Positions 34,354-42,835 of a stretch of 64,000 bases of DNA are shown here, piece by piece. How positions within the stretch are numbered: position 1 is the first letter of the stretch; each line of letters begins with the position of its first letter. This DNA comes from Methylophilus sp. 5 (lineage in GTDB: Bacteria; Pseudomonadota; Gammaproteobacteria; Burkholderiales; Methylophilaceae), in NCBI RefSeq assembly GCF_000515275.1, contig NZ_KI911560.1:1116001-1180000 (forward strand). Direction: 5' to 3'. Made by a program: the position numbers and the translations under genes. The notes below the pieces were generated by a model, which had not been told where the DNA came from, ran no database searches, and saw only the letters and a list, made by a program, of their open reading frames with translations.

Positions 34354-35178
34354 CTAGGACTGACGAAAAGACTGGATGACTGGTGCCGTTTCGGGGCGCA
34401 CACCATGCCAGAGAGAAAATGCTTCGGCGGCTTGCTCTACCAGCATACCCAAACCATCTGCCACTTGCGCCCCTGCGGCGCGCGCCTGCTGCATAAACGG
34501 CGTTTCGCGGCCATACATCATGTCATAGGCCAGCATGCCGGGCTTAAACACCACAGCCGGGATAGCGAGCTTACTCTCGGTTAATCCGGCCGATGTCGCA
34601 TTAATCACCACATCATACGTTTGAGATAAATCCGCAAATGTGTGCACCTGCAATACTGTCCGGCTACGCTCGGCGTCTGCGGCAAACCTGTCCGCCATGG
34701 CTTGCGCCTTATCCAGGCTACGATTGGCAACCGTCAGCTGTAACGGCTGTTGCTCGAGCAAAGGCAGCATCACCCCTTGTGCGGCACCGCCAGCGCCCAG
34801 CAATAAAACTTTTTTCCCGGCCAACGCGGTATGCTGATGCTTGAGAATATCATTGACCAGGCCGCAACCATCCGTGTTGTCACCCACCAGCTGCGAAGAT
34901 TGAAAACTTAAGGTGTTCACCGCGCCCGCTGCCTGCGCACGGGCGGACAAGGCCTGGCTGGCATCAAACGCTTCAAATTTAAACGGCACCGTTACATTTG
35001 CGCCTAGAAATCCTTCAGCCTGCAAGCGCTTAACCGTGGCCATAAAGCCATCCAGCGGCGCCAGCACCTTTTCATACACAATAGATAGATTAAACTGCTG
35101 GGCAAACGCCTGATGAATCAGTGGCGATTTACTATGTTCGATTGGATGACCAATCACTGCATATTTTTTTGCGGTCAT
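34354..35178 (-). CDS. aroE: Shikimate dehydrogenase
   Basis: 274 residues, normal for AroE, which reduces 3-dehydroshikimate with NADPH. The substrate-binding start YAVIGHPIEHSKSPLIHQAF, the catalytic Lys/Asp region GANVTVPFKFEAF, GDNTDGCGLVNDI and the nucleotide loop VLLLGAGGAAQGV are all seen. It is upstream of mtgA and 30 bp after the rhodanese gene on the same strand. AroQ of the same pathway is encoded separately at 57582. Confidence 0.96.
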   Translation of the reverse strand: MTAKKYAVIGHPIEHSKSPLIHQAFAQQFNLSIVYEKVLAPLDGFMATVKRLQAEGFLGANVTVPFKFEAFDASQALSARAQAAGAVNTLSFQSSQLVGDNTDGCGLVNDILKHQHTALAGKKVLLLGAGGAAQGVMLPLLEQQPLQLTVANRSLDKAQAMADRFAADAERSRTVLQVHTFADLSQTYDVVINATSAGLTESKLAIPAVVFKPGMLAYDMMYGRETPFMQQARAAGAQVADGLGMLVEQAAEAFSLWHGVRPETAPVIQSFRQS

Positions 35179-35208
35179 ACGCGGCGAAACTTCAATTCGT
35201 CTAATTGG

Positions 35209-35658
35209 TTAGTTAGTCCAAGGCAATCCAGCATGCTTCCAGCCGTTAATCAGCGTCCGCTGCTTAAGCTGGTTCGCCTCGCCTTCAAAGCCTTCAATCA
35301 TGTTGTAAGCATGGCTATAACCCAACTGCTGCGCCAACAAGGCTGCATTGTGGCTGCGCCCGCCGGTGCGGCACATAAAAACCACCGTGCGTGATTTATC
35401 AACTTGCGCCTGCAATTGCGCGGCAAATTCGGCATTGGCCACCATGCCGGGGTAAAATGCCCATTCTATCGCTGTCGCTTGCGGCACACGCCCTACCAGC
35501 TCTAACTCTGCGCGCGAACGCACATCCACTAGTACCGCATCACTATCCTGGCTAATCAACGCATAGGCCTCTTGCGGCGTCACGGCACCGGCATAAGACA
35601 ATCCGGTTTGTGCGGCGCGCGTATGCGCTAAATTTAAAATATTTTCGACGCTGTTCAA
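35209..35658 (-). CDS. Rhodanese-domain protein
   Basis: 149-residue single-domain sulfurtransferase-like protein. The active-site loop reads VVFMCRTGGRSHNAA with Cys near 96, preceded by VLVDVRSRAELELVGRVPQA. The start is a TTG at 35658 preceded by AAGGTG; no ATG fits. The physiological sulfur acceptor is not known. It is first in the leftward group rhodanese-aroE-mtgA and divergent from glnA. Confidence 0.88.
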   Translation of the reverse strand: MNSVENILNLAHTRAAQTGLSYAGAVTPQEAYALISQDSDAVLVDVRSRAELELVGRVPQATAIEWAFYPGMVANAEFAAQLQAQVDKSRTVVFMCRTGGRSHNAALLAQQLGYSHAYNMIEGFEGEANQLKQRTLINGWKHAGLPWTN

Positions 35659-35729
35659 ATCACACCTTCGCTCTTAATCACCTGTATTGACAGGGCGAGT
35701 ATACCTGCGAAAGCTGACCAAAATCACAA

Positions 35730-35776
35730 TGCATCATATTGGTGCACAATTTGTTGCGTCGCACCTTAAAAGTGCA
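35730..35776. promoter_or_regulatory. Two NtrC-type binding sites upstream of glnA
   Basis: TGCATCATATTGGTGCA at 35730-35746 is one base from the TGCACCA-N3-TGGTGCA consensus; CGCACCTTAAAAGTGCA at 35760-35776 is a weaker copy. They lie about 60-110 bp upstream of the sigma-54 promoter at 35837, where NtrC enhancers are normally found. ntrB and ntrC lie 1 kb downstream of glnA. Confidence 0.75.
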
Positions 35777-35836
35777 TGTCGATTTTACAATTTTATGTAA
35801 GATACCCCATAAGCATGCAAAATGGTTATTTTGGGG

Positions 35837-35852
35837 TGGCATGCTTCCTGCT
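35837..35852 (+). promoter_or_regulatory. Sigma-54 promoter of glnA
   Basis: TGGCATGCTTCCTGCT, with GG and GC 12 apart. The predicted start near 35863 leaves a ~150-base leader to the glnA ATG. The long A/T-rich leader contains no convincing gene despite an open frame beginning at 35921. Confidence 0.82.
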
Positions 35853-36010
35853 AATATTACACATTGAGTTTTAGTGGATTCAGTCATTCAACTGAATTCA
35901 AATAATCCATCGTTTTTACCTTGCGCACGTTCTGGGACATCCGCAACATATCCCTTTTTGACGTGCGTAACTTGAATCACTGTTTGAGCTTGATCATTGA
36001 GGAGAATGTA

Positions 36011-37420
36011 ATGTCTGTTGCTAATGTAATGAAATTGGTTGCGGAAAACGACATCAAATTTGTTGATTTCCGTTTTACCGACACCAGAGGTAAAGAGCAG
36101 CACGTGACCGTGCCAGTGTCTCACTTCGACGAAGATAAATTTACTGAAGGCCATGCGTTTGACGGCTCATCTATCGCAGGCTGGAAAGGCATTCAGGCGT
36201 CTGACATGCAACTGATGCCTGATGCAAGCAGTGCATTCATTGACCCATTTTTTGACGAGCCAACATTAGTCCTCACCTGTGATGTTGTGGATCCTACAGA
36301 TGGTAAAGGCTATGACCGTGACCCACGTAGCCTGGCCAAGCGCGCAGAAGCTTACTTGAAGTCTAGCGGCCTGGGCGACACAGCGTACTTTGGTCCAGAA
36401 CCAGAGTTCTTCATTTTTGACAGCGTGCAATGGGATGCCACCATGGGTGGTAGTTTCGTTAAAATTAACTCCGAAGAAGCCGCTTGGTCATCAGGTGAAA
36501 AATTCGAAGGCGGCAACACAGGCCATCGTCCAGGTGTTAAAGGTGGCTACTTCCCAGTACCTCCAGTCGATTCATTGCACGACATCCGTTCTGCCATGGT
36601 GATTACCCTGGAAGAGCTGGGCGTACCAGTTGAAGTGCATCACCATGAAGTGGCAACTGCCGGTCAATGTGAAATTGGTACCAAATTTGCAACATTGGTA
36701 CAACGTGCTGACTGGACGCAAATCCTGAAATACGTTGTCACAAATACAGCCCATGCTTACGGCAAAACAGCCACCTTTATGCCTAAACCAATGTTTGGCG
36801 ATAACGGTTCTGGTATGCACGTGCACCAATCTGTATGGAAAGATGGCAAAAACCTGTTTGCTGGCAACGGCTATGCTGGCCTGAGCGATTTCGCCCTGTA
36901 CTACATCGGCGGTATCATCAAGCATGCACGCGCATTAAACGCGATCACCAACCCAGGCACTAACTCATACAAGCGCCTGGTGCCACATTACGAAGCACCG
37001 GTAAAACTGGCTTACTCTGCCAAAAACCGTTCTGCTGCTATTCGTATTCCGTTTGTGCACTCAGATAAAGCACGCCGTGTTGAAGCGCGTTTTCCAGACC
37101 CGATTGCCAACCCTTACCTAGCGTTCTCCGCCTTGCTGATGGCCGGTCTTGATGGCGTTCAAAACAAAATTCACCCAGGTGAACCAGCCACTAAAGACTT
37201 GTACCATCTGCCTCCAGAAGAAGATGCATTGATCCCAACCGTGTGTTCATCATTAGAGCAAGCGCTTGAGTATCTGGACAAAGACCGCGAGTTCTTGACC
37301 CGCGGTGGCGTTTTCTCAGATGACTGGATTGATGCTTATATCGCATTGAAAATGGAAGAAGTCACTAAATTGCGTCAAACACCACACCCTGTTGAGTTTG
37401 GTTTGTACTACTCCTGCTAA
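36011..37420 (+). CDS. glnA: Glutamine synthetase type I
   Basis: 469 residues, the standard GSI-beta length; it condenses ammonia and glutamate. Signatures: [103 protein letters not shown] and [27 protein letters not shown]. The adenylylation loop near 395-400 carries the Tyr of DLYHLPPEE. The start at 36011 ([10 protein letters not shown]) has GAGGAG upstream; an open frame reaching further 5' runs through the leader. Codon use is strongly biased, as in highly expressed genes. NtrC/sigma-54 control is indicated upstream and a strong terminator follows. Confidence 0.98.
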   Translation: MSVANVMKLVAENDIKFVDFRFTDTRGKEQHVTVPVSHFDEDKFTEGHAFDGSSIAGWKGIQASDMQLMPDASSAFIDPFFDEPTLVLTCDVVDPTDGKGYDRDPRSLAKRAEAYLKSSGLGDTAYFGPEPEFFIFDSVQWDATMGGSFVKINSEEAAWSSGEKFEGGNTGHRPGVKGGYFPVPPVDSLHDIRSAMVITLEELGVPVEVHHHEVATAGQCEIGTKFATLVQRADWTQILKYVVTNTAHAYGKTATFMPKPMFGDNGSGMHVHQSVWKDGKNLFAGNGYAGLSDFALYYIGGIIKHARALNAITNPGTNSYKRLVPHYEAPVKLAYSAKNRSAAIRIPFVHSDKARRVEARFPDPIANPYLAFSALLMAGLDGVQNKIHPGEPATKDLYHLPPEEDALIPTVCSSLEQALEYLDKDREFLTRGGVFSDDWIDAYIALKMEEVTKLRQTPHPVEFGLYYSC

Positions 37421-37437
37421 TCGCAAGAGAACGCACC

Positions 37438-37470
37438 AAAACAGGGCAGCTCAGGCTGCCCTGTTTTTTT
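37438..37470 (+). terminator. Terminator of glnA
   Basis: AAACAGGGCAGC-TCAG-GCTGCCCTGTTTTTTT, a 12-bp stem with a long T-run 18 bp after the stop. Confidence 0.95.
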
Positions 37471-37546
37471 ATGCCCACTTGGCATCGTCAACCTTTTGCC
37501 GCAAACACACGTTGATAACCTCAACAATCTACTCTAAACTATTGCC

Positions 37547-38038
37547 ATGAAAAGACTTTTTTACATTGTTGCTTTTGTACTGGTCTCAAACAACGCTCTG
37601 GCGGATATTTATAAATATACCGACAGCAATGGTGTGACTACCTACACCAACATAAAGCCAGAAGGTAATAGCAAGTCTGAGTTGGTGATCAGCGGCCCTA
37701 AATCTGCAGAGCCACCGCCCGTTGCGCGTGAAAAAAGATCCAGCGCAAAAACACCTTCTCCGGCTAACTTTCCTAAAGTGGATAACCAGACACAGAACCA
37801 GCGCGACCAAAAGCGACGTGAATTGCTAATGAGTGAATTATCTCAAGAAAAACAAGCACTTGAGAACGCTAAACAGTTATATGAAGACGCACAAAACACC
37901 CCTGAGGTCTATAAAGGTGCCAACGGTAAAACGTTTAGAAACGTCGCCAAATATGATGAAAAACTGCATTTAATCGAAGCTGAAATTCAGGCGCATGAGC
38001 GCAACATTGAACTACTCAACAAAGAACTCAATCTTTAA
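37547..38038 (+). CDS. DUF4124-domain exported protein
   Basis: 163 residues with a signal peptide (RLFYIVAFVLVSNNALA) followed by the DUF4124 pattern DIYKYTDSNGVTTYTNIKPE, then a Lys/Ser/Pro-rich linker and a C-terminal coiled coil (MSELSQEKQALENAKQLYED and EIQAHERNIELLNKEL). Such proteins are common in betaproteobacteria between glnA and ntrB, and their role is unknown. It probably sits in the periplasm. The 110-bp gap before ntrB carries no obvious terminator. Confidence 0.85.
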   Translation: MKRLFYIVAFVLVSNNALADIYKYTDSNGVTTYTNIKPEGNSKSELVISGPKSAEPPPVAREKRSSAKTPSPANFPKVDNQTQNQRDQKRRELLMSELSQEKQALENAKQLYEDAQNTPEVYKGANGKTFRNVAKYDEKLHLIEAEIQAHERNIELLNKELNL

Positions 38039-38147
38039 ACGCACCATTTTGGGAATGCTTTAAACCATTTTTGGCAACCAAGTTAGAACTGGCTTGGCTT
38101 TTGCTTTAAAACAGGGCGTGATTCACTCTTTTTAACAAGCTTAGGAT

Positions 38148-39248
38148 ATGGTTCAAAAATCTCCCACCGGGTTTAGCGGTTTAGAGCACATTGCCACCGC
38201 AGTGATTCTGCTCAATAACCAACTGGAAGTGACCTATGCCAACTCGAGCGCAGAGATTCTGTTCGCGTTCAGCGCCAACCAAATCCACGGCGTACATATT
38301 CATGATGTGTTCGTGAATTGCGAGATTTTACAAATGGCAGTCACCAATGCCATTCAAACGCAAAGCCCTTATCGTGAGCATGAGTTCATACTGACCACAC
38401 AACGTGGCCATACTACGGCCGTGACCTGCACGGTGACACCGATTTCGACCACATTTAACCAAGCGCCAGAAGACATGCTGATTCTGGAGTTTGTACAGAT
38501 GGATCAGCAGTTACGTATCGCGCGTGAAGAGCGCATGCTGATTCAGCAACAAGCCAACTCTGAGCTATTACGCAACCTGGCCCATGAAATCCGTAACCCC
38601 TTAGGCGGTTTGCGTGGCGCAGCCCAATTGCTTGAGTTTGAGCTACCGCAACCAAGCCTGAAAGAATACACCCAAGTCATCATTAAAGAAGCTGATCGCT
38701 TGCACAGCTTGATGGACAGGTTGCTGGCACCGCACCGCGTGCCTAAATACGAGCCGACTAACATTCACGAGGTACTAGAGCGCGTGCGCAGCTTGTTATT
38801 GGCGGAGTCACCCAATCATATTCGCGTCATTCGAGATTACGACACCAGCCTGCCAGAGCTCATTGGTGACCGCGAAAAGTTGATTCAGGCCGTGCTCAAC
38901 ATAGCGCGTAACGCGGCACAGGCCATGCAGCAAAATCAGACAGAGAGTGCGAGCATTACCTTTCGCACCCGGGCCGAGCGGCAAATTACACTGGCCAGAA
39001 AACGCTACCGGGTTGGTATCCATCTGGAGATTATTGATAACGGCCCTGGCATTCCGGCAGGTATTAAAGAGCGTATTTTTTACCCGCTGGTCTCTGGCCG
39101 CGAAGGCGGCACAGGCTTGGGGCTTGCGCTGGCACAAACCTTTATTACACAACACCATGGCATGATAGATTGCGATTCACAGCCAGGTAAAACCATTTTT
39201 CATATATTGCTACCCATCGAGAGTACGCAATTAAAATCATCAGCATAA
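38148..39248 (+). CDS. glnL: Nitrogen regulation sensor kinase NtrB
   Basis: 366-residue cytoplasmic histidine kinase/phosphatase of the nitrogen two-component system. A PAS domain occupies the first ~120 residues (VILLNNQLEVTYANSSAEIL). The phosphoacceptor His is in LLRNLAHEIRNPLGGLRGAA near 145, followed by HATPase motifs LIQAVLNIARNAAQAM (N box), EIIDNGPGIPAGI (G1) and GREGGTGLGLALAQ (G2). It phosphorylates NtrC, encoded 19 bp downstream. No transmembrane segment, as expected. Confidence 0.96.
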   Translation: MVQKSPTGFSGLEHIATAVILLNNQLEVTYANSSAEILFAFSANQIHGVHIHDVFVNCEILQMAVTNAIQTQSPYREHEFILTTQRGHTTAVTCTVTPISTTFNQAPEDMLILEFVQMDQQLRIAREERMLIQQQANSELLRNLAHEIRNPLGGLRGAAQLLEFELPQPSLKEYTQVIIKEADRLHSLMDRLLAPHRVPKYEPTNIHEVLERVRSLLLAESPNHIRVIRDYDTSLPELIGDREKLIQAVLNIARNAAQAMQQNQTESASITFRTRAERQITLARKRYRVGIHLEIIDNGPGIPAGIKERIFYPLVSGREGGTGLGLALAQTFITQHHGMIDCDSQPGKTIFHILLPIESTQLKSSA

Positions 39249-39267
39249 TAATTTACGAGAAATAGCT

Positions 39268-40659
39268 ATGAAGCCAATCTGGATCTTAGACGACGACAAA
39301 TCCATCCGCTGGGTGTTTGAAAAGGCACTGGCACGCACTGACTTTGATTTCAAAACATTCTCGTCACCTGCCGAAGCCCTCAATGCATTAAACCGCGAGC
39401 AACCGCAAGTCATCGTCAGCGATATTCGCATGCCTAACGGTTCAGGGCTCGATTTTCTGTCAGAGGTCAAACAACGTTTTCCAGACATCCCCGTCATTAT
39501 CATGACAGCTTACTCTGATCTTGAAAGCGCCGTAGCCGCTTTTCAGGGCGGCGCTTTTGAGTACCTGGCTAAACCGTTTGATGTCGATCAGGCGATTGAG
39601 ATCATCAAACGCGCGGTTGAAGAAAGCATGCGCCAATCGGTAGAAGCCGTTGAAGAGTCAGGCCCGTCACCAGAAATTATTGGTCAGGCACCTGCCATGC
39701 AAGAGGTTTTTCGTGCGATTGGCCGTCTCAGCCGCTCGCATTCAACAGTGCTCATCAATGGCGAGTCAGGTAGTGGCAAAGAGCTGGTCGCCAGCGCATT
39801 GCACAGACATAGCCCGCGTGCAGACAAGCCATTTATTGCCATTAACACCGCAGCTATTCCTAAAGATTTATTAGAATCTGAATTGTTTGGCCACGAACGT
39901 GGCGCCTTTACCGGCGCAGCCGCTGCGAGGAGAGGGCGCTTTGAACAAGCCGACAACGGCACTTTATTCCTGGATGAAATTGGCGACATGCCTGCAGACT
40001 TACAAACACGCTTACTACGTGTGTTATCTGATGGCCAGTTTTACCGCGTCGGCGGCCACCAGCCAATTAAAGTCAACGTACGCGTAATCGCAGCGACGCA
40101 CCAGGACCTCGAAGAACGTGTGAAGCAAGGTCTGTTCCGTGAAGACTTGTTTCACCGCTTAAATGTGATTCGCTTGCGCCTGCCACCCTTGCGCGAGCGC
40201 AGAGAAGACATCCCCCTGCTGACCAAGCACTTTTTGGCTCACAGCGCTCAGCAGTTAGGTGTAGAGCCCAAGCAACTCTCCCAGGCCGCCGTCAAATACC
40301 TGATGTCGGTAAATTGGAGTGGTAACGTCCGCCAGCTGGAAAACGTCTGTCATTGGCTCACCGTGATGGCGCCTGGCCAAAATGTGGATGTGAACGACCT
40401 GCCGCCAGAGCTAAAAGAAGATACCGGCAAACATAATACCGGTGGCTCATGGCAAGAAGCCTTAGCGCAAGAAGTCACCGATGCGCTCAACCGTGGCGAA
40501 ACCAATATTCTGGATGCCAAAACCAAAGAGTTTGAACGCACGCTCATCACGCGCGCCCTTGCACACACCGATGGCCGCCGTATTGAAGCGGCTAATCAAT
40601 TAGGCATGGGCCGCAACACGCTGACGCGTAAGATTCAGGAATTAGGGATAGATGATTAA
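39268..40659 (+). CDS. glnG: Nitrogen regulation response regulator NtrC
   Basis: 463-residue sigma-54 activator. A receiver domain carries WILDDDKSIRWVFEKAL, the phosphoacceptor Asp in VSDIRMPNGSG near 51-52 and the later MTAYSDL and AKPFD. The AAA+ domain has Walker [25 protein letters not shown], and FREDLFHRLNVIRL. A Fis HTH ends it (GRRIEAANQLGMGRNTLTRK). Likely targets include the glnA promoter at 35837. Copies of its last 56 and 180 bp recur downstream at 41165 and 41877, flanking small accessory genes. Confidence 0.97.
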   Translation: MKPIWILDDDKSIRWVFEKALARTDFDFKTFSSPAEALNALNREQPQVIVSDIRMPNGSGLDFLSEVKQRFPDIPVIIMTAYSDLESAVAAFQGGAFEYLAKPFDVDQAIEIIKRAVEESMRQSVEAVEESGPSPEIIGQAPAMQEVFRAIGRLSRSHSTVLINGESGSGKELVASALHRHSPRADKPFIAINTAAIPKDLLESELFGHERGAFTGAAAARRGRFEQADNGTLFLDEIGDMPADLQTRLLRVLSDGQFYRVGGHQPIKVNVRVIAATHQDLEERVKQGLFREDLFHRLNVIRLRLPPLRERREDIPLLTKHFLAHSAQQLGVEPKQLSQAAVKYLMSVNWSGNVRQLENVCHWLTVMAPGQNVDVNDLPPELKEDTGKHNTGGSWQEALAQEVTDALNRGETNILDAKTKEFERTLITRALAHTDGRRIEAANQLGMGRNTLTRKIQELGIDD

Positions 40660-40667
40660 TGTCTTTT

Positions 40668-40698
40668 AAATAAACGGCAACAAAAGTTGCCGTTTATT
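40668..40698 (+). terminator. Terminator of ntrC
   Basis: AAATAAACGGCAAC-AAAA-GTTGCCGTTTATT, 9 bp after the ntrC stop. The same ACGGCAAC/GTTGCCGT stem recurs in the terminator at 42769, on the far side of the accessory block. Confidence 0.85.
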
Positions 40699-40754
40699 CT
40701 GAAACGACTGAGCTTCATTGTAAATGATGTAAAGCATGCCATGCTGTAATCTTA

Positions 40755-40955
40755 CTAGGACGCCTTTAGTGAGTCTCCACTATGAAATGGAATTAAACCT
40801 GAAGCTACTGCATCTAAAATGACCATTTCAACAATACTACCATCTGCACCATAACTCACATTTACATTCCAATCTTGCGATGTTTCACGCAAAATCGGTT
40901 GATCATTAAATACCATTTTCAAAATGTCATCTTCTGGGTAATAGGTAGTTCTCAT
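40755..40955 (-). CDS. DUF2283-family small protein (putative antitoxin)
   Basis: 66-residue protein with the DUF2283 pattern: TTYYPEDDILKMVF, then NVNVSYGADGSIVEMVILDA. The start at 40955 (MRTTYY) is preferred because it lies one base after the stop of the gene upstream; a longer frame would overlap that gene. DUF2283 and DUF4258 genes are often neighbours and have been proposed as a toxin-antitoxin pair. Experimental function is not established for this family as far as I know. Confidence 0.78.
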   Translation of the reverse strand: MRTTYYPEDDILKMVFNDQPILRETSQDWNVNVSYGADGSIVEMVILDAVASGLIPFHSGDSLKAS

Positions 40956-40956
40956 C

Positions 40957-41154
40957 TCACTGCTCCAATTCAAAATGATGCATCACTGTTTTAACCACTA
41001 AATATGCCTCAACTACAACAGCAACACACAACAAATTATCATTTCTGTCATTGTAAGATTTAAAAATCCATAAACGCACCTCATCTTTTTTACGTATTTC
41101 GCCAGTTTCTATTAAATCTAGAATCAATGATTCAGAAATCCGACGCTGTAACAT
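40957..41154 (-). CDS. DUF4258-like small protein (putative toxin)
   Basis: 65 residues, matching the DUF4258/RelE-like pattern in short form: RRISESLILDLIETGEIRKK, LWIFKSYNDRNDNLLCVAVV and the terminal VKTVMHHFELEQ. It lies immediately upstream of the DUF2283 gene (stop and next start one base apart), so the two are a translationally linked pair. The pair is bracketed by the true ntrC 3' end on the left and a 56-bp copy of it on the right. Confidence 0.72.
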   Translation of the reverse strand: MLQRRISESLILDLIETGEIRKKDEVRLWIFKSYNDRNDNLLCVAVVVEAYLVVKTVMHHFELEQ

Positions 41155-41164
41155 ACGCTCCCTA

Positions 41165-41220
41165 GCATGGGGCGTAATACGCTAACGCGTAAGATTCGAG
41201 AGCTTGGGATAGACGACTAA
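41165..41220 (+). repeat. 56-bp copy of the ntrC 3' end
   Basis: Matches the last 18 codons and stop of ntrC (MGRNTLTRKIRELGIDD) at the DNA level with several third-position changes and a single residue change, Gln to Arg. The copy ends with TAA at 41218-41220, overlapping the stop of the convergent parE gene. It is a remnant, not a gene. Confidence 0.9.
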
Positions 41221-41528
41221 TCACCTAGCAGAGTTGCTGGTATATCACGCTTATCGTGTAACACCCGCCAAATTTCGATGTGTGTTTCTTGGTCAAGGTA
41301 AAAAATTAAATACGGATAACTCTGACATTTCCAAACACGCAACCCAGGCAAATCCAGAATCTGCGCATATCGTAAAGAACCAGATTCTGGATAACATTGA
41401 ATATGCTTATAAGCTTGCTGTAACGCATCAATAAAATGATGCATATACTCTGGTGCATGACTCAGATAATAATCAGTTGCTGTTACCACATCCTGATCTG
41501 CAAGCGCTCTGCGTAGCAGCTTTTTCAT
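41217..41528 (-). CDS. parE: ParE-family toxin
   Basis: 103-residue RelE/ParE toxin: LADQDVVTATDYYLSHAPEY, AYKHIQCYPESGSLRYAQIL, DLPGLRVWKCQSYPYLIFYL and the final IEIWRVLHDKRDIPATL. ParE toxins inhibit DNA gyrase. It follows its antitoxin gene by 4 bp, the usual parDE order. Its stop codon overlaps the end of the 56-bp ntrC fragment, which shows how tightly the cassette is joined to that sequence. Confidence 0.92.
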   Translation of the reverse strand: MKKLLRRALADQDVVTATDYYLSHAPEYMHHFIDALQQAYKHIQCYPESGSLRYAQILDLPGLRVWKCQSYPYLIFYLDQETHIEIWRVLHDKRDIPATLLGD

Positions 41529-41532
41529 TGCT

Positions 41533-41772
41533 TTATCTTTGCTGTTTAATGCCTACAGATTCTCGCAAACCATCAAAATAAGCATCATTTGCTTCACCAG
41601 TTAGCTCAGACTCAGCACCTAGCAACAGTAAGCCTCGCAAATACAATCTGTCTTGATCTCGTCGAATTAACTCACGCAAATACTCACTTGAGGTGCTATA
41701 ACCAGCGCTGGCAACCCGCTCATCCACAAATTTTTTTAACTGGTCAGGTAATGAAATATTCATAGTCGTCAT
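41533..41772 (-). CDS. parD: ParD-family antitoxin
   Basis: 79-residue ribbon-helix-helix protein: MNISLPDQLKKFVDERVASA, then GYSTSSEYLRELIRRDQDRL and a toxin-binding tail ending VGIKQQR. It should bind the parDE promoter and neutralise ParE. AAGGAG lies 8 bases upstream of the ATG. The module sits between the 56-bp and 180-bp copies of the ntrC 3' end. Confidence 0.92.
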   Translation of the reverse strand: MTTMNISLPDQLKKFVDERVASAGYSTSSEYLRELIRRDQDRLYLRGLLLLGAESELTGEANDAYFDGLRESVGIKQQR

Positions 41773-41876
41773 TCAATCACTCCTTACAATCAGCACATAA
41801 AATATTGGCAATTTTTGCCAAAAATTAAGTCTAAATGACGAGCTAGATTAAATCAAGGGCATGTGAGAAAGTCTCG

Positions 41877-42056
41877 GACGCGCTCAACCGTGGCGAAACC
41901 AATATTCTGGATGCCAAAACCAAAGAGTTTGAGCGCACGCTCATCACGCGCGCCCTTGCACACACCGATGGCCGCCGCATTGAAGCGGCCAACCAATTAG
42001 GGATGGGCCGCAATACCTTGACGCGTAAGATTCAGGAGCTCGGGATTGATGATTAA
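41877..42056 (+). repeat. 180-bp copy of the ntrC 3' end with only synonymous differences
   Basis: Aligns without gaps to 40480-40659. I count 13 base differences in 12 of 60 codons, and every one is synonymous (for example GAT/GAC, TTA/CTC, ATA/ATT). There is no start codon or RBS, so it is not expressed as a protein by itself. The pattern says it came from a functional, diverged ntrC rather than from drift of a local duplicate. It ends one base before the stop of the convergent DUF6445 gene. Confidence 0.92.
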
Positions 42057-42057
42057 C

Positions 42058-42732
42058 TTAAATATGTACTTGTTGACTGCGCCATAGCGGAAATGAACTA
42101 TGTTTTTGCGCATCAATACTGCTGACAAAAAAGACTTGCGCCAGACGTGAGTCTTTTAATGTTTGGCCAAAGAATTGATTGGCCGCATGAAAATGTCTAC
42201 CCTCATATAAAATCAACGTATTGTAGACATTATTAATACGTACGATTTCATCAAACATACTGTGATAAGCCGTATCCATCTTTACCGTGCCATCTGCAAA
42301 ACGTTTATCGTTTTGTTTCAATGCGTTGTCATAAGCACTCTGATCAAAGCTTTTATTCGGCCTGAATAATGAAGTCCCTGAGTCCAGCGGGGCATCTGGG
42401 CTTAAATACAACACAGCAGCAAATACTGCGTTACCATCGGTATGAATCACCCCTCTGCCGTAGTCTTCACTCACACTTTGAAAATTAGTTGAGATTGCCC
42501 AACGCATACGCTCAAATTCAGAGTTATGAAACAATGAGATAATTTTAGTGCTGAGGTTTTCAAATAAAGGTTTATTAATCACCGACAAATCTTTTGTGCG
42601 CGCGCCTGGAAAAACATACGGAACATTCCCCAATTGATGTCGATATTGGTACTTCTGATTCAAAGCAAAGGTGCGTATCGCATCAGGATCTTCATAAAAA
42701 TTCTCAACGATGGTAACCGGATACAAATTCAT
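42058..42732 (-). CDS. DUF6445-family putative 2-oxoglutarate/Fe(II) oxygenase-like protein
   Basis: 224 residues. The core looks like a double-stranded beta-helix oxygenase: YGRGVIHTDGNAVFAAVLYL supplies an HxD pair near 96-98, and YEGRHFHAANQFFG plus DSRLAQVFFV near 178-205 supply a distal His and an Arg. I match it to DUF6445, whose substrate is unknown. It is convergent with the 180-bp ntrC fragment and precedes the terminator at 42769. A role in hydroxylating a peptide or small molecule is a guess. Confidence 0.7.
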   Translation of the reverse strand: MNLYPVTIVENFYEDPDAIRTFALNQKYQYRHQLGNVPYVFPGARTKDLSVINKPLFENLSTKIISLFHNSEFERMRWAISTNFQSVSEDYGRGVIHTDGNAVFAAVLYLSPDAPLDSGTSLFRPNKSFDQSAYDNALKQNDKRFADGTVKMDTAYHSMFDEIVRINNVYNTLILYEGRHFHAANQFFGQTLKDSRLAQVFFVSSIDAQKHSSFPLWRSQQVHI

Positions 42733-42768
42733 AATTAATTAACCGTTATCAATAAACTCTTTATAGAT

Positions 42769-42799
42769 AAAAAAACGGCAACCGAAGTTGCCGTTTTTT
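42769..42799 (-). terminator. Terminator of the porin gene
   Basis: AAAAAACGGCAAC-CGAA-GTTGCCGTTTTTT, functional on both strands, 37 bp from the porin stop. It shares its stem with the ntrC terminator at 40668. Confidence 0.9.
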
Positions 42800-42835
42800 C
42801 TGACTTTTAATTTAAGCAGTTAAACTGCAATTAAA

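Noticed and set aside
41165..42056. Interpretation of the ntrC fragments as plain tandem duplications
   Set aside because: The almost exclusively synonymous differences imply the copies evolved in functional genes before arriving here.
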